Origin: Bradyrhizobiaceae bacterium
GTDB lineage: Bacteria; Pseudomonadota; Alphaproteobacteria; Rhizobiales; Aestuariivirgaceae
Direction: 5' to 3'
Assembly: GCA_947475225.1 (NCBI GenBank)
Contig: CANJMQ010000008.1
Location: 1-64,000, forward strand
DNA length: 64,000 nucleotides
Under the pieces are notes generated by a model, which ran no database searches, was not told where the DNA came from, and worked only from the letters and a program-made list of their open reading frames with translations. The position numbers and the translations under genes were made by a program. Numbering within the stretch: position 1 is the first letter of the stretch; every line of letters begins with the position of its first letter. Of this stretch, positions 9,507-17,336 are shown one piece after another.

Positions 9507-10307
9507 CTACCGCTCTGGCGCGACCACGGCCTTGTATAGGTGCCACGTGGCGTGGCCCAGCACCGGCAGCACCACCAGCAGGCCTAAGAACATCGGCACG
9601 AAAGCCACGAAGGTGAGCGCTACAACGATGATGCCGAAGCTGATCATCGGCGCAAGGTTCTGGAACACCGCCTTGAAGCTGTAGATGATGCCGGTGATGA
9701 GGTCGAGTTCGCGGTCGAGCAGCAGCGGGATGCCGACGACCGTCGTGCAGAACAGGATGTAGGAAATGACAGCGCCGACGCCGGTGCCAACCGCCAGGAA
9801 GCCCATGCCCTCCGGCGTGGTGGTCACGACGTTCACGAAGGCGTCCACCGATGAGAACGACTTGAAGCCGAGGAAGATCGCCAGCAGCATCCTCACCTCG
9901 TAGAGCCACATCCAGAAGATGAACAGCACGACGAAGGCCATCCATGCCACCTGGCGCTTGCGCTGGGCAAAGATCACCATGAGGATTTGGCCGAAGTTCA
10001 GCGGTTGGCCCGCTTCGATGCGGCGGCTGGTCTCATAAAGTCCCACCGCCACGAAGGGCCCGATCAGCGGAAAGCCCACAGCGATGGGAATGATCCACCA
10101 CGGCTCGTGATAGACCGTCAGCAGCAGGAAGATGGCGATGCCGCCCGCCGCATAGATGCCGCCAAAAAACAGCCCGATCAACGGCGCCTTGAGAAAGTCG
10201 CGCCAGCCCCCGGCGAGGGCCGCCCGGATATCCCCAAAGGAAATCGTGTTGATTTTCACGGCCGGCGGCCGCGGGGTTATGGTGGTATCTTCGGTGACGC
10301 TGTTCAT
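9507..10307 (-). CDS. DUF2189 integral membrane protein
   Basis: A 266-residue protein with about six hydrophobic helices after a short cytoplasmic N-terminus (for example LIGLFFGGIYAAGGIAIFLL and FVAFVPMFLGLLVVLPVLGH). The pattern fits DUF2189, a family of predicted bacterial inner-membrane proteins of unknown function that is sometimes annotated as cytochrome c oxidase subunit-like. The start at MNSVTED was chosen because GGGGGAA lies at good spacing upstream; the longer open frame adds 32 unconserved residues. It diverges from the MFS gene at 10447. Confidence 0.82.
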   Translation of the reverse strand: MNSVTEDTTITPRPPAVKINTISFGDIRAALAGGWRDFLKAPLIGLFFGGIYAAGGIAIFLLLTVYHEPWWIIPIAVGFPLIGPFVAVGLYETSRRIEAGQPLNFGQILMVIFAQRKRQVAWMAFVVLFIFWMWLYEVRMLLAIFLGFKSFSSVDAFVNVVTTTPEGMGFLAVGTGVGAVISYILFCTTVVGIPLLLDRELDLITGIIYSFKAVFQNLAPMISFGIIVVALTFVAFVPMFLGLLVVLPVLGHATWHLYKAVVAPER

Positions 10308-10446
10308 GCATTCCCCCTGGGCGGCCGCCTCGCCCCATCTGCACTCCGCCGTTCCCCAACCTCGAAGCGCGATAAGTGGAGAATGCCGTGTGGCGGCCCG
10401 CACCGCAATCCGCTAGGGATGCAGCGCAACATAAGATGCTGAATCG

Positions 10447-11592
10447 ATGACTCCCGCCTCCCTGGCCCGCGCCCGCTGGGCCATCATTGCTCCCTTCCTG
10501 GTCATGGGCCTGCTGATTGGCGCATGGGTTCCACATGTACCCCTCATCAAGGAACGGCTCGCCGTGGGCCCCGGCATGTTCGGCCTTGCTCTGCTGTCGA
10601 TCGCGGGCGGCGCCGTGCTGGCCATGCCCACCGCAGGCGTCCTCATAAACCGCTTCGGCAGCGCGGTGATGACGCGCGTCACCGGCATCGTGTTCTGCGC
10701 CGCCTTTATCGCCGCAGTTCTGGCGCCCAGCCTCGCCGCCTTCGTCATCGGCGGGGCGCTGATGGGCATGTGCATCGGCAGCATGGACGTGTCGATGAAC
10801 GCCCATGCCATCGCCATCGAGAAGGCCTTGCGCCGCCCGGTGCTGTCGATGTTGCACGGCGTCTACAGCGTCGGCTGCGTCTTCGGCGCTTTCCTTGGTG
10901 GATACCTGATCGAAACCCTGGGCAGCCGGAACCAGGCCTTCATCATGGTCGCCCTCTGCCTGGCGATCCACCTTGGCGCCGCGCGCTTCTTCCTGCCAGG
11001 CAGCGTCGACAAGGGGCTTTCGGGCTCGCATTTCGCATGGCCCACCCGTGCCACCATCGTCCTCGGGTTGTTGTGCTATCTCGCCCTGATGATCGAGGGC
11101 TCGGTCATCGACTGGGCGGCAATCCTGATGCGGGAGAAGTTCCTGGTCGAGGCCGGCATCGCCGCCATGTGCTTCGCCACCTGCCAGGGTGGCATGGCGC
11201 TGTCGCGCTTCACCGGCGACTGGCTCAGGCTGAGGGTGGGTGCCGTGCCCATGGTCTTCGCGAGCGGGCTGCTTACCGCGCTGGGCACGGCGCTGGGACT
11301 CTTGGCACCCTCACCCGCACTGGCCATCCTCGCCTTCACCTTCGCCGGCATCGGCATCGGCAACATCGCGCCGGTCATGATTGCCGGTGGCGGCCGGCTG
11401 GAGCCCACGGCGCCGGGCCGCGGCATCGCCGCAGTCACCACCCTCGGCTACATGGGTTTCCTCTCCGGACCACCACTCATCGGCTTCGTGGCGCAGGTGA
11501 CAAGCCTCAACGCCGCCCTCTTCCTCACTGTCATCGCAGCACTTATCATCGCCGTCTTTGCCCGCGCGGTGAAGGCGGCCGACACCTACTGA
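10447..11592 (+). CDS. MFS transporter (YbjJ-like)
   Basis: A 381-residue protein with about 12 membrane segments and no large soluble domain. The N-terminal part (WAIIAPFLVMGLLIGAWVPH, then VPLIKERL) and the conserved MGMCIGSMDVSMNAHA region in the fourth helix are typical of the YbjJ subgroup of the major facilitator superfamily, whose substrates are mostly unknown. An SDR and a GNAT gene follow closely on the same strand (19-base gap, then a 4-base overlap), so the three probably form an operon. Confidence 0.85.
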   Translation: MTPASLARARWAIIAPFLVMGLLIGAWVPHVPLIKERLAVGPGMFGLALLSIAGGAVLAMPTAGVLINRFGSAVMTRVTGIVFCAAFIAAVLAPSLAAFVIGGALMGMCIGSMDVSMNAHAIAIEKALRRPVLSMLHGVYSVGCVFGAFLGGYLIETLGSRNQAFIMVALCLAIHLGAARFFLPGSVDKGLSGSHFAWPTRATIVLGLLCYLALMIEGSVIDWAAILMREKFLVEAGIAAMCFATCQGGMALSRFTGDWLRLRVGAVPMVFASGLLTALGTALGLLAPSPALAILAFTFAGIGIGNIAPVMIAGGGRLEPTAPGRGIAAVTTLGYMGFLSGPPLIGFVAQVTSLNAALFLTVIAALIIAVFARAVKAADTY

Positions 11593-11611
11593 CCCGCAGG
11601 AGCATAGTACC

Positions 11612-12385
11612 GTGAAACTGAAGACGCGCATCGCCATCGTCACCGGAGCTGCCCGCGGCATCGGGCTTGCCATCGCCGAACGGCTGACGAAGGACGGTGC
11701 CACGGTGGTGCTCGCCGACGTGCTGGACAGAGATGGCAAGGCCGTGGCGAAGAGGCTTGGTGGTGCCTACAAGCACTGTGACGTGTCGAAGGCCGCCGAC
11801 GTCAAGGCGCTTGTCTCCTTCACCGTCCGCAAATTCGGCGCCGTCGACATCCTGGTCAACAACGCCGCCATCTCGGCCAACAATGATTTCCTTGATGTTT
11901 CTGAAGCCGAGTTCGACCGTGTCATCGGCGTCAACCTCAAGGGCTCGTTCCTCATGCTGCAGGCCTGTGCGCGCCACATGGTGACGCAGGCGCAGGCGGG
12001 CCGGAAGCCCGGCGCCATCGTCAACATGTCGTCGGTGAACGATACGCTGGCCATTCCCGGCATCGTCACCTACTGCATGTCGAAGGGCGGCGTGTCGCAG
12101 CTGACGGGCGCCACCTCGATTGCGCTGGCGCCGCACGGCATCCGCGTCAACGCCATCGGACCGGGCACCATCGACACCGACATGGCGCGTGGCGTGCTCG
12201 CCGACAAGGCGGCCATGGATCGCGCGATGTCGCGCACGCCGCTGGGCCGTGCGGGAACACCTGCGGAAGTCGCGGCCATCGCCGCCTTCCTGGTCTCCGA
12301 TGATGCCAGCTACGTGACCGGCGAGACGATCTACGTCGATGGTGGCCGCATGCCGCTGAACTATACCGTGCCCGTGAAGGGATGA
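11612..12385 (+). CDS. SDR family oxidoreductase
   Basis: A classical 257-residue short-chain dehydrogenase. It has the Rossmann motif TGAARGIGLAIA (about residue 10), an acidic residue after the second strand (VVLADVLDRD) that favours NAD(H), the structural NNAA motif, the catalytic Ser in NMSSVND and the YCMSK Tyr/Lys pair near 155-159. The GTG start has AGGAG upstream. The C-terminus (DASYVTGETIYVDGGRM) is typical of the glucose/3-ketoacyl-ACP dehydrogenase-like group. Its substrate cannot be inferred. It overlaps the next gene by four bases. Confidence 0.88.
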   Translation: MKLKTRIAIVTGAARGIGLAIAERLTKDGATVVLADVLDRDGKAVAKRLGGAYKHCDVSKAADVKALVSFTVRKFGAVDILVNNAAISANNDFLDVSEAEFDRVIGVNLKGSFLMLQACARHMVTQAQAGRKPGAIVNMSSVNDTLAIPGIVTYCMSKGGVSQLTGATSIALAPHGIRVNAIGPGTIDTDMARGVLADKAAMDRAMSRTPLGRAGTPAEVAAIAAFLVSDDASYVTGETIYVDGGRMPLNYTVPVKG

Positions 12386-12822
12386 TCCGCCCCGGACAGA
12401 TCGCCGACCTACCCGCGATCATGCGCATCCGCACGTCGGTGGCGGAGAACCATCTGTCGGTTGAGCAGATGGTGGAGATCGGCATCACCAACGACTCGAT
12501 TGCCGCCGAAATGACGGATGGCGACCTTGGCTGCTGGGTCGCCATGGACGGCGGCAAGATCACCGGCTTCTCCATGGCAGACCGTCGCGACGGCAGCATC
12601 TTTGCGCTGTTCATGGATGCAAATCACGAAGGCAAAGGCCATGGCAGCGCCCTGCTCGCAGCATGTGAAGCGTGGCTGAAGCAGCGAGGCCACGCGGAAG
12701 CCCACCTCACCACGGGCCGCGATACCAAGGCCTTCGCCTTCTACCGCCGCCGCGGCTGGCAGGAGACGAGCAAAACCGCGGGGCACTTTGCCGAGGACGC
12801 GGTCATGGTGAAGTCGATCTAG
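12382..12822 (+). CDS. GNAT family N-acetyltransferase
   Basis: A 146-residue protein whose ATG overlaps the SDR stop (ATGA). It shows the GNAT fold: an N-terminal strand (IRPGQIADLPAIMRIRTSV), the central strands IFALFMDANHEGKGHGSALL with the acetyl-CoA pyrophosphate loop of the Q/R-x-x-G-x-G/A type (here EGKGHG), and FYRRRGWQETSKTAG near the C-terminus. The substrate is unknown. Translational coupling suggests it works with the SDR and MFS upstream. Confidence 0.85.
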   Translation: MIRPGQIADLPAIMRIRTSVAENHLSVEQMVEIGITNDSIAAEMTDGDLGCWVAMDGGKITGFSMADRRDGSIFALFMDANHEGKGHGSALLAACEAWLKQRGHAEAHLTTGRDTKAFAFYRRRGWQETSKTAGHFAEDAVMVKSI

Positions 12823-12832
12823 CATCTTTGCC

Positions 12833-12866
12833 CGCCGTCATTCCGGTGAAAGCCGGCTTGACGGCG
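12833..12866. repeat. Short palindromic repeat, GCCGTCATtCCGG family
   Basis: Inverted repeat CGCCGTCATTCCGG...AAGCCGG...TGACGGCG in the 45-base gap between two convergent genes. A similar core (GCCGTCATCCCGGCAAAAGC) occurs at 55942-55970. It may serve as a bidirectional transcription stop. Confidence 0.5.
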
Positions 12867-12867
12867 A

Positions 12868-14874
12868 TCAGGCGAACGGCCGTTCCCGCCTGACCATCAC
12901 CTCATCCTCACCAAACTCGCGTGCCAGCTTGTGCCCGGCATAGACCGCATGGACGATCAGGCCGGGTGCGCGGGCATCGCCGATCAGCGACAGCGAGGCG
13001 AGCCCCCTGCCCTTCAGCGCCTGATAGAGCACGTCATCACCATCGCGCGAGGTGACAGGCACGAAACTGCCAGCCGCGATCTGCCGCTCGGCGCCTGAAA
13101 ACACGCAGGCCAGCACAGCGGTGCCGGGCTTGAGGTTCGACACCAGCGAATTGACGATCACCGTGACGCCGAGCTCCAGAAGCCGCGCATGGGCACGGGG
13201 CTGTTCGCCAGTGAGGTCAGACCATTCCGCCACCTTGCCGGCGCTGGTCACATAGGTAACCGGCAGGCCGCGCAGCACCAGAAGTTCGGCAATGGAACAG
13301 CCGAGATAATAGTGGTCATCATCGAACACCACGGCAGGGCCTGTTACTTCCGCCGCCAGCACCGCCTCTGGCGCCAGCGTGCGCACATCGTCGTAGGACA
13401 GGATCGGCGCGCGGTTGCTGCGGCCGCGCCCGTCGGTGCGCCAGTGACTGCCGGTAGCAACCACCACATTCGCAATGCCGAGATCGATAACGTCATCCGC
13501 TTGCATGCGGCTGTCGCGGAAGATCTCGACATTCGGGAGCTTGGAGATCTGGTGCAGGCGCCAGTCACGTACCCGCCCCCATTCGGCGAGGCCGGGAAGC
13601 TTCGTCTCCCACTGCAGCCGCCCACCGGGGGAGTGGCCAGCGTCGGCGATCTTCACCTCATGCCCGCGTCTGGCGAGCATCAACCCGGCCTCGAGGCCTG
13701 CCGGCCCCGCGCCCACCACCAGCACCTGCGCGCGCTGCTTCGCCACGGCGATCCTCTCCGGATGCCAGCCGCGCCGCCATTCCTCGCCCATGGTGGGGTT
13801 CTGCGTGCAGCGGATGGCGGCGGCCCGGCTGTTGTGCGCATAGCAGATGTTGCAGCCGATGCATTCGCGGATGTCGTCCTCGCGGCCCTCGGAAATCTTG
13901 AGCGGCAGGAAGGGATCAGCGATCGAGGGCCGCGCTGCGCCGATGAGGTCCACGATGCCGCGCTTCACCTGAGACAGCATGGTCTCGGGCGCGGTGAAGC
14001 GGCCGACACTCACCACGGGCTTTCCCGTGATCGTTCGCACATGCGCGATGCGCGACTCCAGCGAGCCTTCCTTGAAGAAGCGCGAGCCGCCCATCTCCTG
14101 CGAGTAGTCAGAAATGGTGACATCGAAGAGATCGACCATCGGCGCAAGCGAGGCGAGCAGTTCGGAACGTTCCTCGAAGCCACCGCCATCCTCGTTGTCG
14201 ACCTCGATCCTGAGTGCCACTCCGCATCTGTCGCCGATGGCATCGCGCGTCTCGGACAGCACCTCACGCAGCATCCGCGCCCGCTGCAGCAGCGTGCCGC
14301 CATATTCGTCCGTCCGCGTATTCATGTCGCGGTCAAGGAACTGGTTCAAGATATAGGTGTGCGCAGCATAGACATAGACAATGTCGAGTCCTGCCTGCTT
14401 CGCCCTCAGCGCAGCGGCGCGATGCCAGCCGCGAAAGGCACGGATGTCGTCCATGTCCATCTTGGCGCATTGCCATGGCGACTCGGCGGCAGGAAAGCTC
14501 GACGGCGCCAGCGCCACCTCGCGCGAGAGATGGTTGGAGGAGCGGATGCCGCCATACCACAGTTCGGTGCCTGCAAGGCTGCCGTGCTCATGCACCGCAT
14601 CCGCCATCGCCGCCATGTTGCGCACGTCACCCTCGTCCCACAGGCTGGCGAAGGGATGTGGGATATCGTCAGACGACGGATGAATGGAGCAATATTCAGT
14701 GTTGACCACGCCCCAGCCGCCCTCCGCCTTCACGCCGCGCATGGCGGCAAGCGTTTCTGGCAACTGGTAGCCCATGCCGGTGCAGTGCGGCACCTGGTAG
14801 AAGCGGTTGGGCGCGGTGACTGGCCCGATCTTCACGGGCTCGAAGAGAATGTCGAAACGGCTGTCGCGGTGCAT
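12868..14874 (-). CDS. TMADH-family FMN/FAD oxidoreductase, substrate unknown
   Basis: A 668-residue protein with the three-part layout of trimethylamine and histamine dehydrogenases: an Old-Yellow-Enzyme-like FMN barrel, a 4Fe-4S site, and an FAD/NAD-type C-terminal half (VLVVGAGPAGLEAGLMLARR near 384). It keeps the Cys that carries 6-S-cysteinyl FMN (FYQVPHC, Cys31), the catalytic Tyr169/His172 pair (VYVYAAHTY) and cluster ligands Cys338, 341, 344 and 356. By my recollection of TMADH numbering, Tyr60 is kept, but Trp264 lies in a three-residue deletion and Trp355 is Asn348, so the trimethylammonium bowl is altered. Oxidation of another N-methyl or amine substrate is likely. The SD lies in the hairpin at 14875-14904. 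Confidence 0.85.
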   Translation of the reverse strand: MHRDSRFDILFEPVKIGPVTAPNRFYQVPHCTGMGYQLPETLAAMRGVKAEGGWGVVNTEYCSIHPSSDDIPHPFASLWDEGDVRNMAAMADAVHEHGSLAGTELWYGGIRSSNHLSREVALAPSSFPAAESPWQCAKMDMDDIRAFRGWHRAAALRAKQAGLDIVYVYAAHTYILNQFLDRDMNTRTDEYGGTLLQRARMLREVLSETRDAIGDRCGVALRIEVDNEDGGGFEERSELLASLAPMVDLFDVTISDYSQEMGGSRFFKEGSLESRIAHVRTITGKPVVSVGRFTAPETMLSQVKRGIVDLIGAARPSIADPFLPLKISEGREDDIRECIGCNICYAHNSRAAAIRCTQNPTMGEEWRRGWHPERIAVAKQRAQVLVVGAGPAGLEAGLMLARRGHEVKIADAGHSPGGRLQWETKLPGLAEWGRVRDWRLHQISKLPNVEIFRDSRMQADDVIDLGIANVVVATGSHWRTDGRGRSNRAPILSYDDVRTLAPEAVLAAEVTGPAVVFDDDHYYLGCSIAELLVLRGLPVTYVTSAGKVAEWSDLTGEQPRAHARLLELGVTVIVNSLVSNLKPGTAVLACVFSGAERQIAAGSFVPVTSRDGDDVLYQALKGRGLASLSLIGDARAPGLIVHAVYAGHKLAREFGEDEVMVRRERPFA

Positions 14875-14904
14875 GAAAAAGCCTCTCCCTGTTGGGGAGA
14901 GGCT
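14875..14904 (-). terminator. Terminator-like hairpin that contains the SD of the TMADH-like gene
   Basis: On the minus strand a perfect nine-pair stem (GCCTCTCCC / GGGAGAGGC, five-base loop) is followed by TTTTTC and then directly by the ATG of the TMADH-like gene. It has the form of an intrinsic terminator for the upstream SDR (stop at 14930). Its 3' arm, GGGAGAGG, is also the only Shine-Dalgarno sequence for the downstream gene, seven bases from the ATG. Formation of the stem should therefore both end transcription and hide the ribosome site. Confidence 0.6.
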
Positions 14905-14929
14905 AACAGCGTTCAGCCTGTTTCGGCAA

Positions 14930-15523
14930 TCAACCGACGCAGATCACCTGGCCGGTGATGGCACCATCGACGCTCTTGGCATAGGCAAGGCCCACGCGCG
15001 CCGCGGAGACGGGTTCATGGCCAGGGAAGAAGCCGTCATACTTCACGACCGAATCCTCGAGCAGGCCCGGGCTCACCGCATTGATGCGGATGCCACGTGG
15101 CATCTCGATCGCGGCTCCCTTCACGAAAGCGCCAAGGGCGCCGTTGACGGCGGCGGCATTGGCGCCGGCCCGCACCGGATCGCGGTCGAGGACGCCACTG
15201 GTCAGCGTGAAGGAGCCATTGTCGTTCACATTGTCCATGCCGAGGAGGACGAGGTTCACCTGACCCATCAGCTTGTCGTTCAGGCCTTTCCGGAACTGTT
15301 CCGGCGTCATCGTCGCGATCGGGCCGAAGTGCACGTGGCCCACGCAGGTGACAATGGCGTCCACCTTGCCGAGCCTGGCGTACATCGCCTTCACCGACTC
15401 CTCGTTCATCACATCGACAGTCAGGTCACCGGAGGTTCGGCCTGCCCTGACGATCTCATGGCGGCGCGACAATTCCGTCGCTGCAGCCTGTCCGACCGTG
15501 CCCGATGCGCCGACAATGAGAAT
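14930..15523 (-). CDS. Short-chain dehydrogenase without a canonical start codon
   Basis: A small SDR of about 197 residues with an N-terminal Rossmann strand (ILIVGASGTVGQAAATELSR), TSGDLTVDV in the cofactor-selectivity region, DAIVTCVGHVHFGP and a C-terminal half with VNGALGAFVKGAAIEMPRG. It resembles the compact ~200-residue SDRs often annotated only as short chain dehydrogenase. The conserved N-terminus lies upstream of every ATG, GTG and TTG in frame: the first is a TTG at 15472, which would remove the nucleotide-binding loop. Upstream of the Rossmann strand an in-frame stop is met before any standard start. The best candidate is ATT at 15523-15521, eight bases after the trcR stop, so translation may be coupled to trcR. 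Confidence 0.75.
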   Translation of the reverse strand: MLIVGASGTVGQAAATELSRRHEIVRAGRTSGDLTVDVMNEESVKAMYARLGKVDAIVTCVGHVHFGPIATMTPEQFRKGLNDKLMGQVNLVLLGMDNVNDNGSFTLTSGVLDRDPVRAGANAAAVNGALGAFVKGAAIEMPRGIRINAVSPGLLEDSVVKYDGFFPGHEPVSAARVGLAYAKSVDGAITGQVICVG

Positions 15524-15530
15524 GCGCGTC

Positions 15531-16274
15531 TTATTCCGCGTCCTGCTGGCCGCGCTTCAACGGCTTGAGCTTGGCGAACACCGAGTCGGCATCATAGCGC
15601 GGCTCGGATTCGCGGGTCTTGGGGTCGGACGGGGCGAAGGTGGGCTGCGTCTCGTCGACCTGCGACGCGGCATGGGCTGCCGTGCCCTCGACTTCCGACG
15701 CCGGGATGAGCGTGCGCACCGGGGTGACCTCGTTGGCCGGCTTGCCGGCCTTTCGCGCGGCCTTCTGCACCGCGAAGTCGAGGTCGAGCTGCGAACAGAT
15801 GCCGAGCGAAACCGGGTCGACCGGCTTGATGTTGCCGGCGTTCCAGTGGCTGCGGTCACGCACCGAGGTGATGGTCGACTTGGTGGTGCCGACCAGCTTC
15901 ATGACGGCCGAATCCGGCAGCTCGGGATGATAGCGCAAGAGCCAGGCAATGGCGTCCGGACGGTCGCCACGCCGGGAGACGGGCGTGTAGCGCGGGCCCG
16001 AGGTGGACTTTTGCACCTGGATGTTGACCTTGGATTCGAGGATCTTGAGGCGGTAATCGGAGTCCTTCTCGCCCGTCTCGATTTCCTCGCGGGTGAGCTG
16101 GCCGCCGGTGATGGGGTCCATGCCCTTGATACCCGTCGCCACGTCGCCGTCGGCAATGCCCTTCACCTCGAGTTCATGGAGGTGGCAGAAATCGGCGATC
16201 TGGCGGAAGGTCAGCCCGGTGTTCTCGACGAGCCACACGGCGGTGGCCTTGGGCATCAGCGGTATGCGGGACAT
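15531..16274 (-). CDS. trcR: Cell cycle transcriptional regulator TrcR (DUF1013)
   Basis: A 247-residue protein of the DUF1013 family, which is confined to Alphaproteobacteria and named TrcR after Caulobacter. The conserved start MSRIPLMPKATAVWLVENTG is followed by a helix-turn-helix-like segment (LTFRQIADFCHLHELEVKGI), the middle region AIAWLLRYHPELPDSAVMKL with a second HTH-like part (VGTTKSTITSVR), and an acidic, low-complexity tail. The longer open frame adds 33 residues that are not conserved. It is divergent from the deacetylase at 16446 and followed after seven bases by the SDR. Confidence 0.85.
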   Translation of the reverse strand: MSRIPLMPKATAVWLVENTGLTFRQIADFCHLHELEVKGIADGDVATGIKGMDPITGGQLTREEIETGEKDSDYRLKILESKVNIQVQKSTSGPRYTPVSRRGDRPDAIAWLLRYHPELPDSAVMKLVGTTKSTITSVRDRSHWNAGNIKPVDPVSLGICSQLDLDFAVQKAARKAGKPANEVTPVRTLIPASEVEGTAAHAASQVDETQPTFAPSDPKTRESEPRYDADSVFAKLKPLKRGQQDAE

Positions 16275-16445
16275 GGCTTTCAACTCCTTGAGAACCGGTA
16301 CTTCAGGTTCCCTGTCTTTACGACAGCTTGTTGGGGATAACGCAGATATAGAGGGGGCCGTCGCCGGGCGCAATCGCGAATTTCATGCCCTTCGGGAGCT
16401 GTTCCGGGCGCTTGCCTGAGCTGCGCTGCGGGTGCAAACGGGGTC

Positions 16446-17183
16446 ATGATTCGCGCTCTCATCGCCGCCGGATTGATTCTCGCCTATGCCGCCCTGCCCG
16501 CCATGTCGGGAACGCCACTCAGCGAGCCCCGGTTGATCCTGCCCCATGCCGCCGCCCACCAGCAGCCGCATGTGGCGCTCACGCTGGATGCCTGCAGCGG
16601 CAAGGCGGACCAGCGCATCCTGCAGGCGCTGGTCGCCAACCACATCCCGGCCACTGTCTTCGTCACCGGCCGTTGGCTCAGGCGCAACGGTGACACGGTG
16701 AAGCTGATGCTCTCCCACCCCGACCTCTTCCAGATCGAGAACCATGGGGCGAAGCACATTCCCGCCGTCGACCTGCCGATGAAGGTCTATGGCATCGCTG
16801 CCGCCGGTTCGCCGGAGGCCGTGAAGGCCGAAGTAGAGGGCGGCAAGGCCGCGGTTATCGCCGCCACTGGCAGCGCCCCCATGTGGTTCCGGGGGGCAAC
16901 CGGCCGCTATGACACGGCTGCCATGGCGGAGATCCGCGGGCTGGGCGAGGCCATCGCCGGCTATTCGATCCGCGCTGATGACGGCGCCACCCTGCCCGCC
17001 GCCGCCGTGGTCAGGCGCATCGCCTCCGCCAGGGACGGCGACGTCATCATCGCGCATGTGAACAAGCCCGGCCGCACATCGGGTGCCGGCGTCGTGCAGG
17101 GCATCCTGGCGCTCAAGGCCAGGGGCTATCTCTTCGTGAAACTCGGCGTGCCGCCGAAGCCGGCAACTCCGCACGCCAGCTAG
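16446..17183 (+). CDS. NodB-like polysaccharide deacetylase family protein
   Basis: A 245-residue exported protein: residues 1-20 are a signal peptide (IRALIAAGLILAYAALPAMS). The NodB-like barrel starts at HVALTLDACSG, where the usual Asp-Asp pair is Asp-Ala, as in a common alphaproteobacterial subgroup. The second metal motif is replaced by NHGAKHIP, with two His residues spaced by three rather than the canonical H-S/T-x4-H. MWFRGATGRYD matches the R-x-P-x-G region loosely, and DGDVIIAHVNKP matches the C-terminal L-x-H. It may deacetylate a cell-wall or capsular glycan, or be inactive. Confidence 0.8.
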   Translation: MIRALIAAGLILAYAALPAMSGTPLSEPRLILPHAAAHQQPHVALTLDACSGKADQRILQALVANHIPATVFVTGRWLRRNGDTVKLMLSHPDLFQIENHGAKHIPAVDLPMKVYGIAAAGSPEAVKAEVEGGKAAVIAATGSAPMWFRGATGRYDTAAMAEIRGLGEAIAGYSIRADDGATLPAAAVVRRIASARDGDVIIAHVNKPGRTSGAGVVQGILALKARGYLFVKLGVPPKPATPHAS

Positions 17184-17336
17184 GTCACGCCGCTGCAGTC
17201 CGCTCTTCGCCAAATCCAGAGTTCGTCATGCTGATCGAGCCCCAGAAGAAGCTGCGATGCACGGCATGGTCCTGGTGGTGCGACCTCTCCAGGCCACGGC
17301 ATGCGCCTGATCATCATCCCACCGGGAAGCAATCCC

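Noticed and set aside
13189-14958. Long plus-strand reading frame (589 codons)
   Set aside because: It is antisense to the TMADH-like gene, which has clear motifs and ribosome site. No protein-like features in the shadow.
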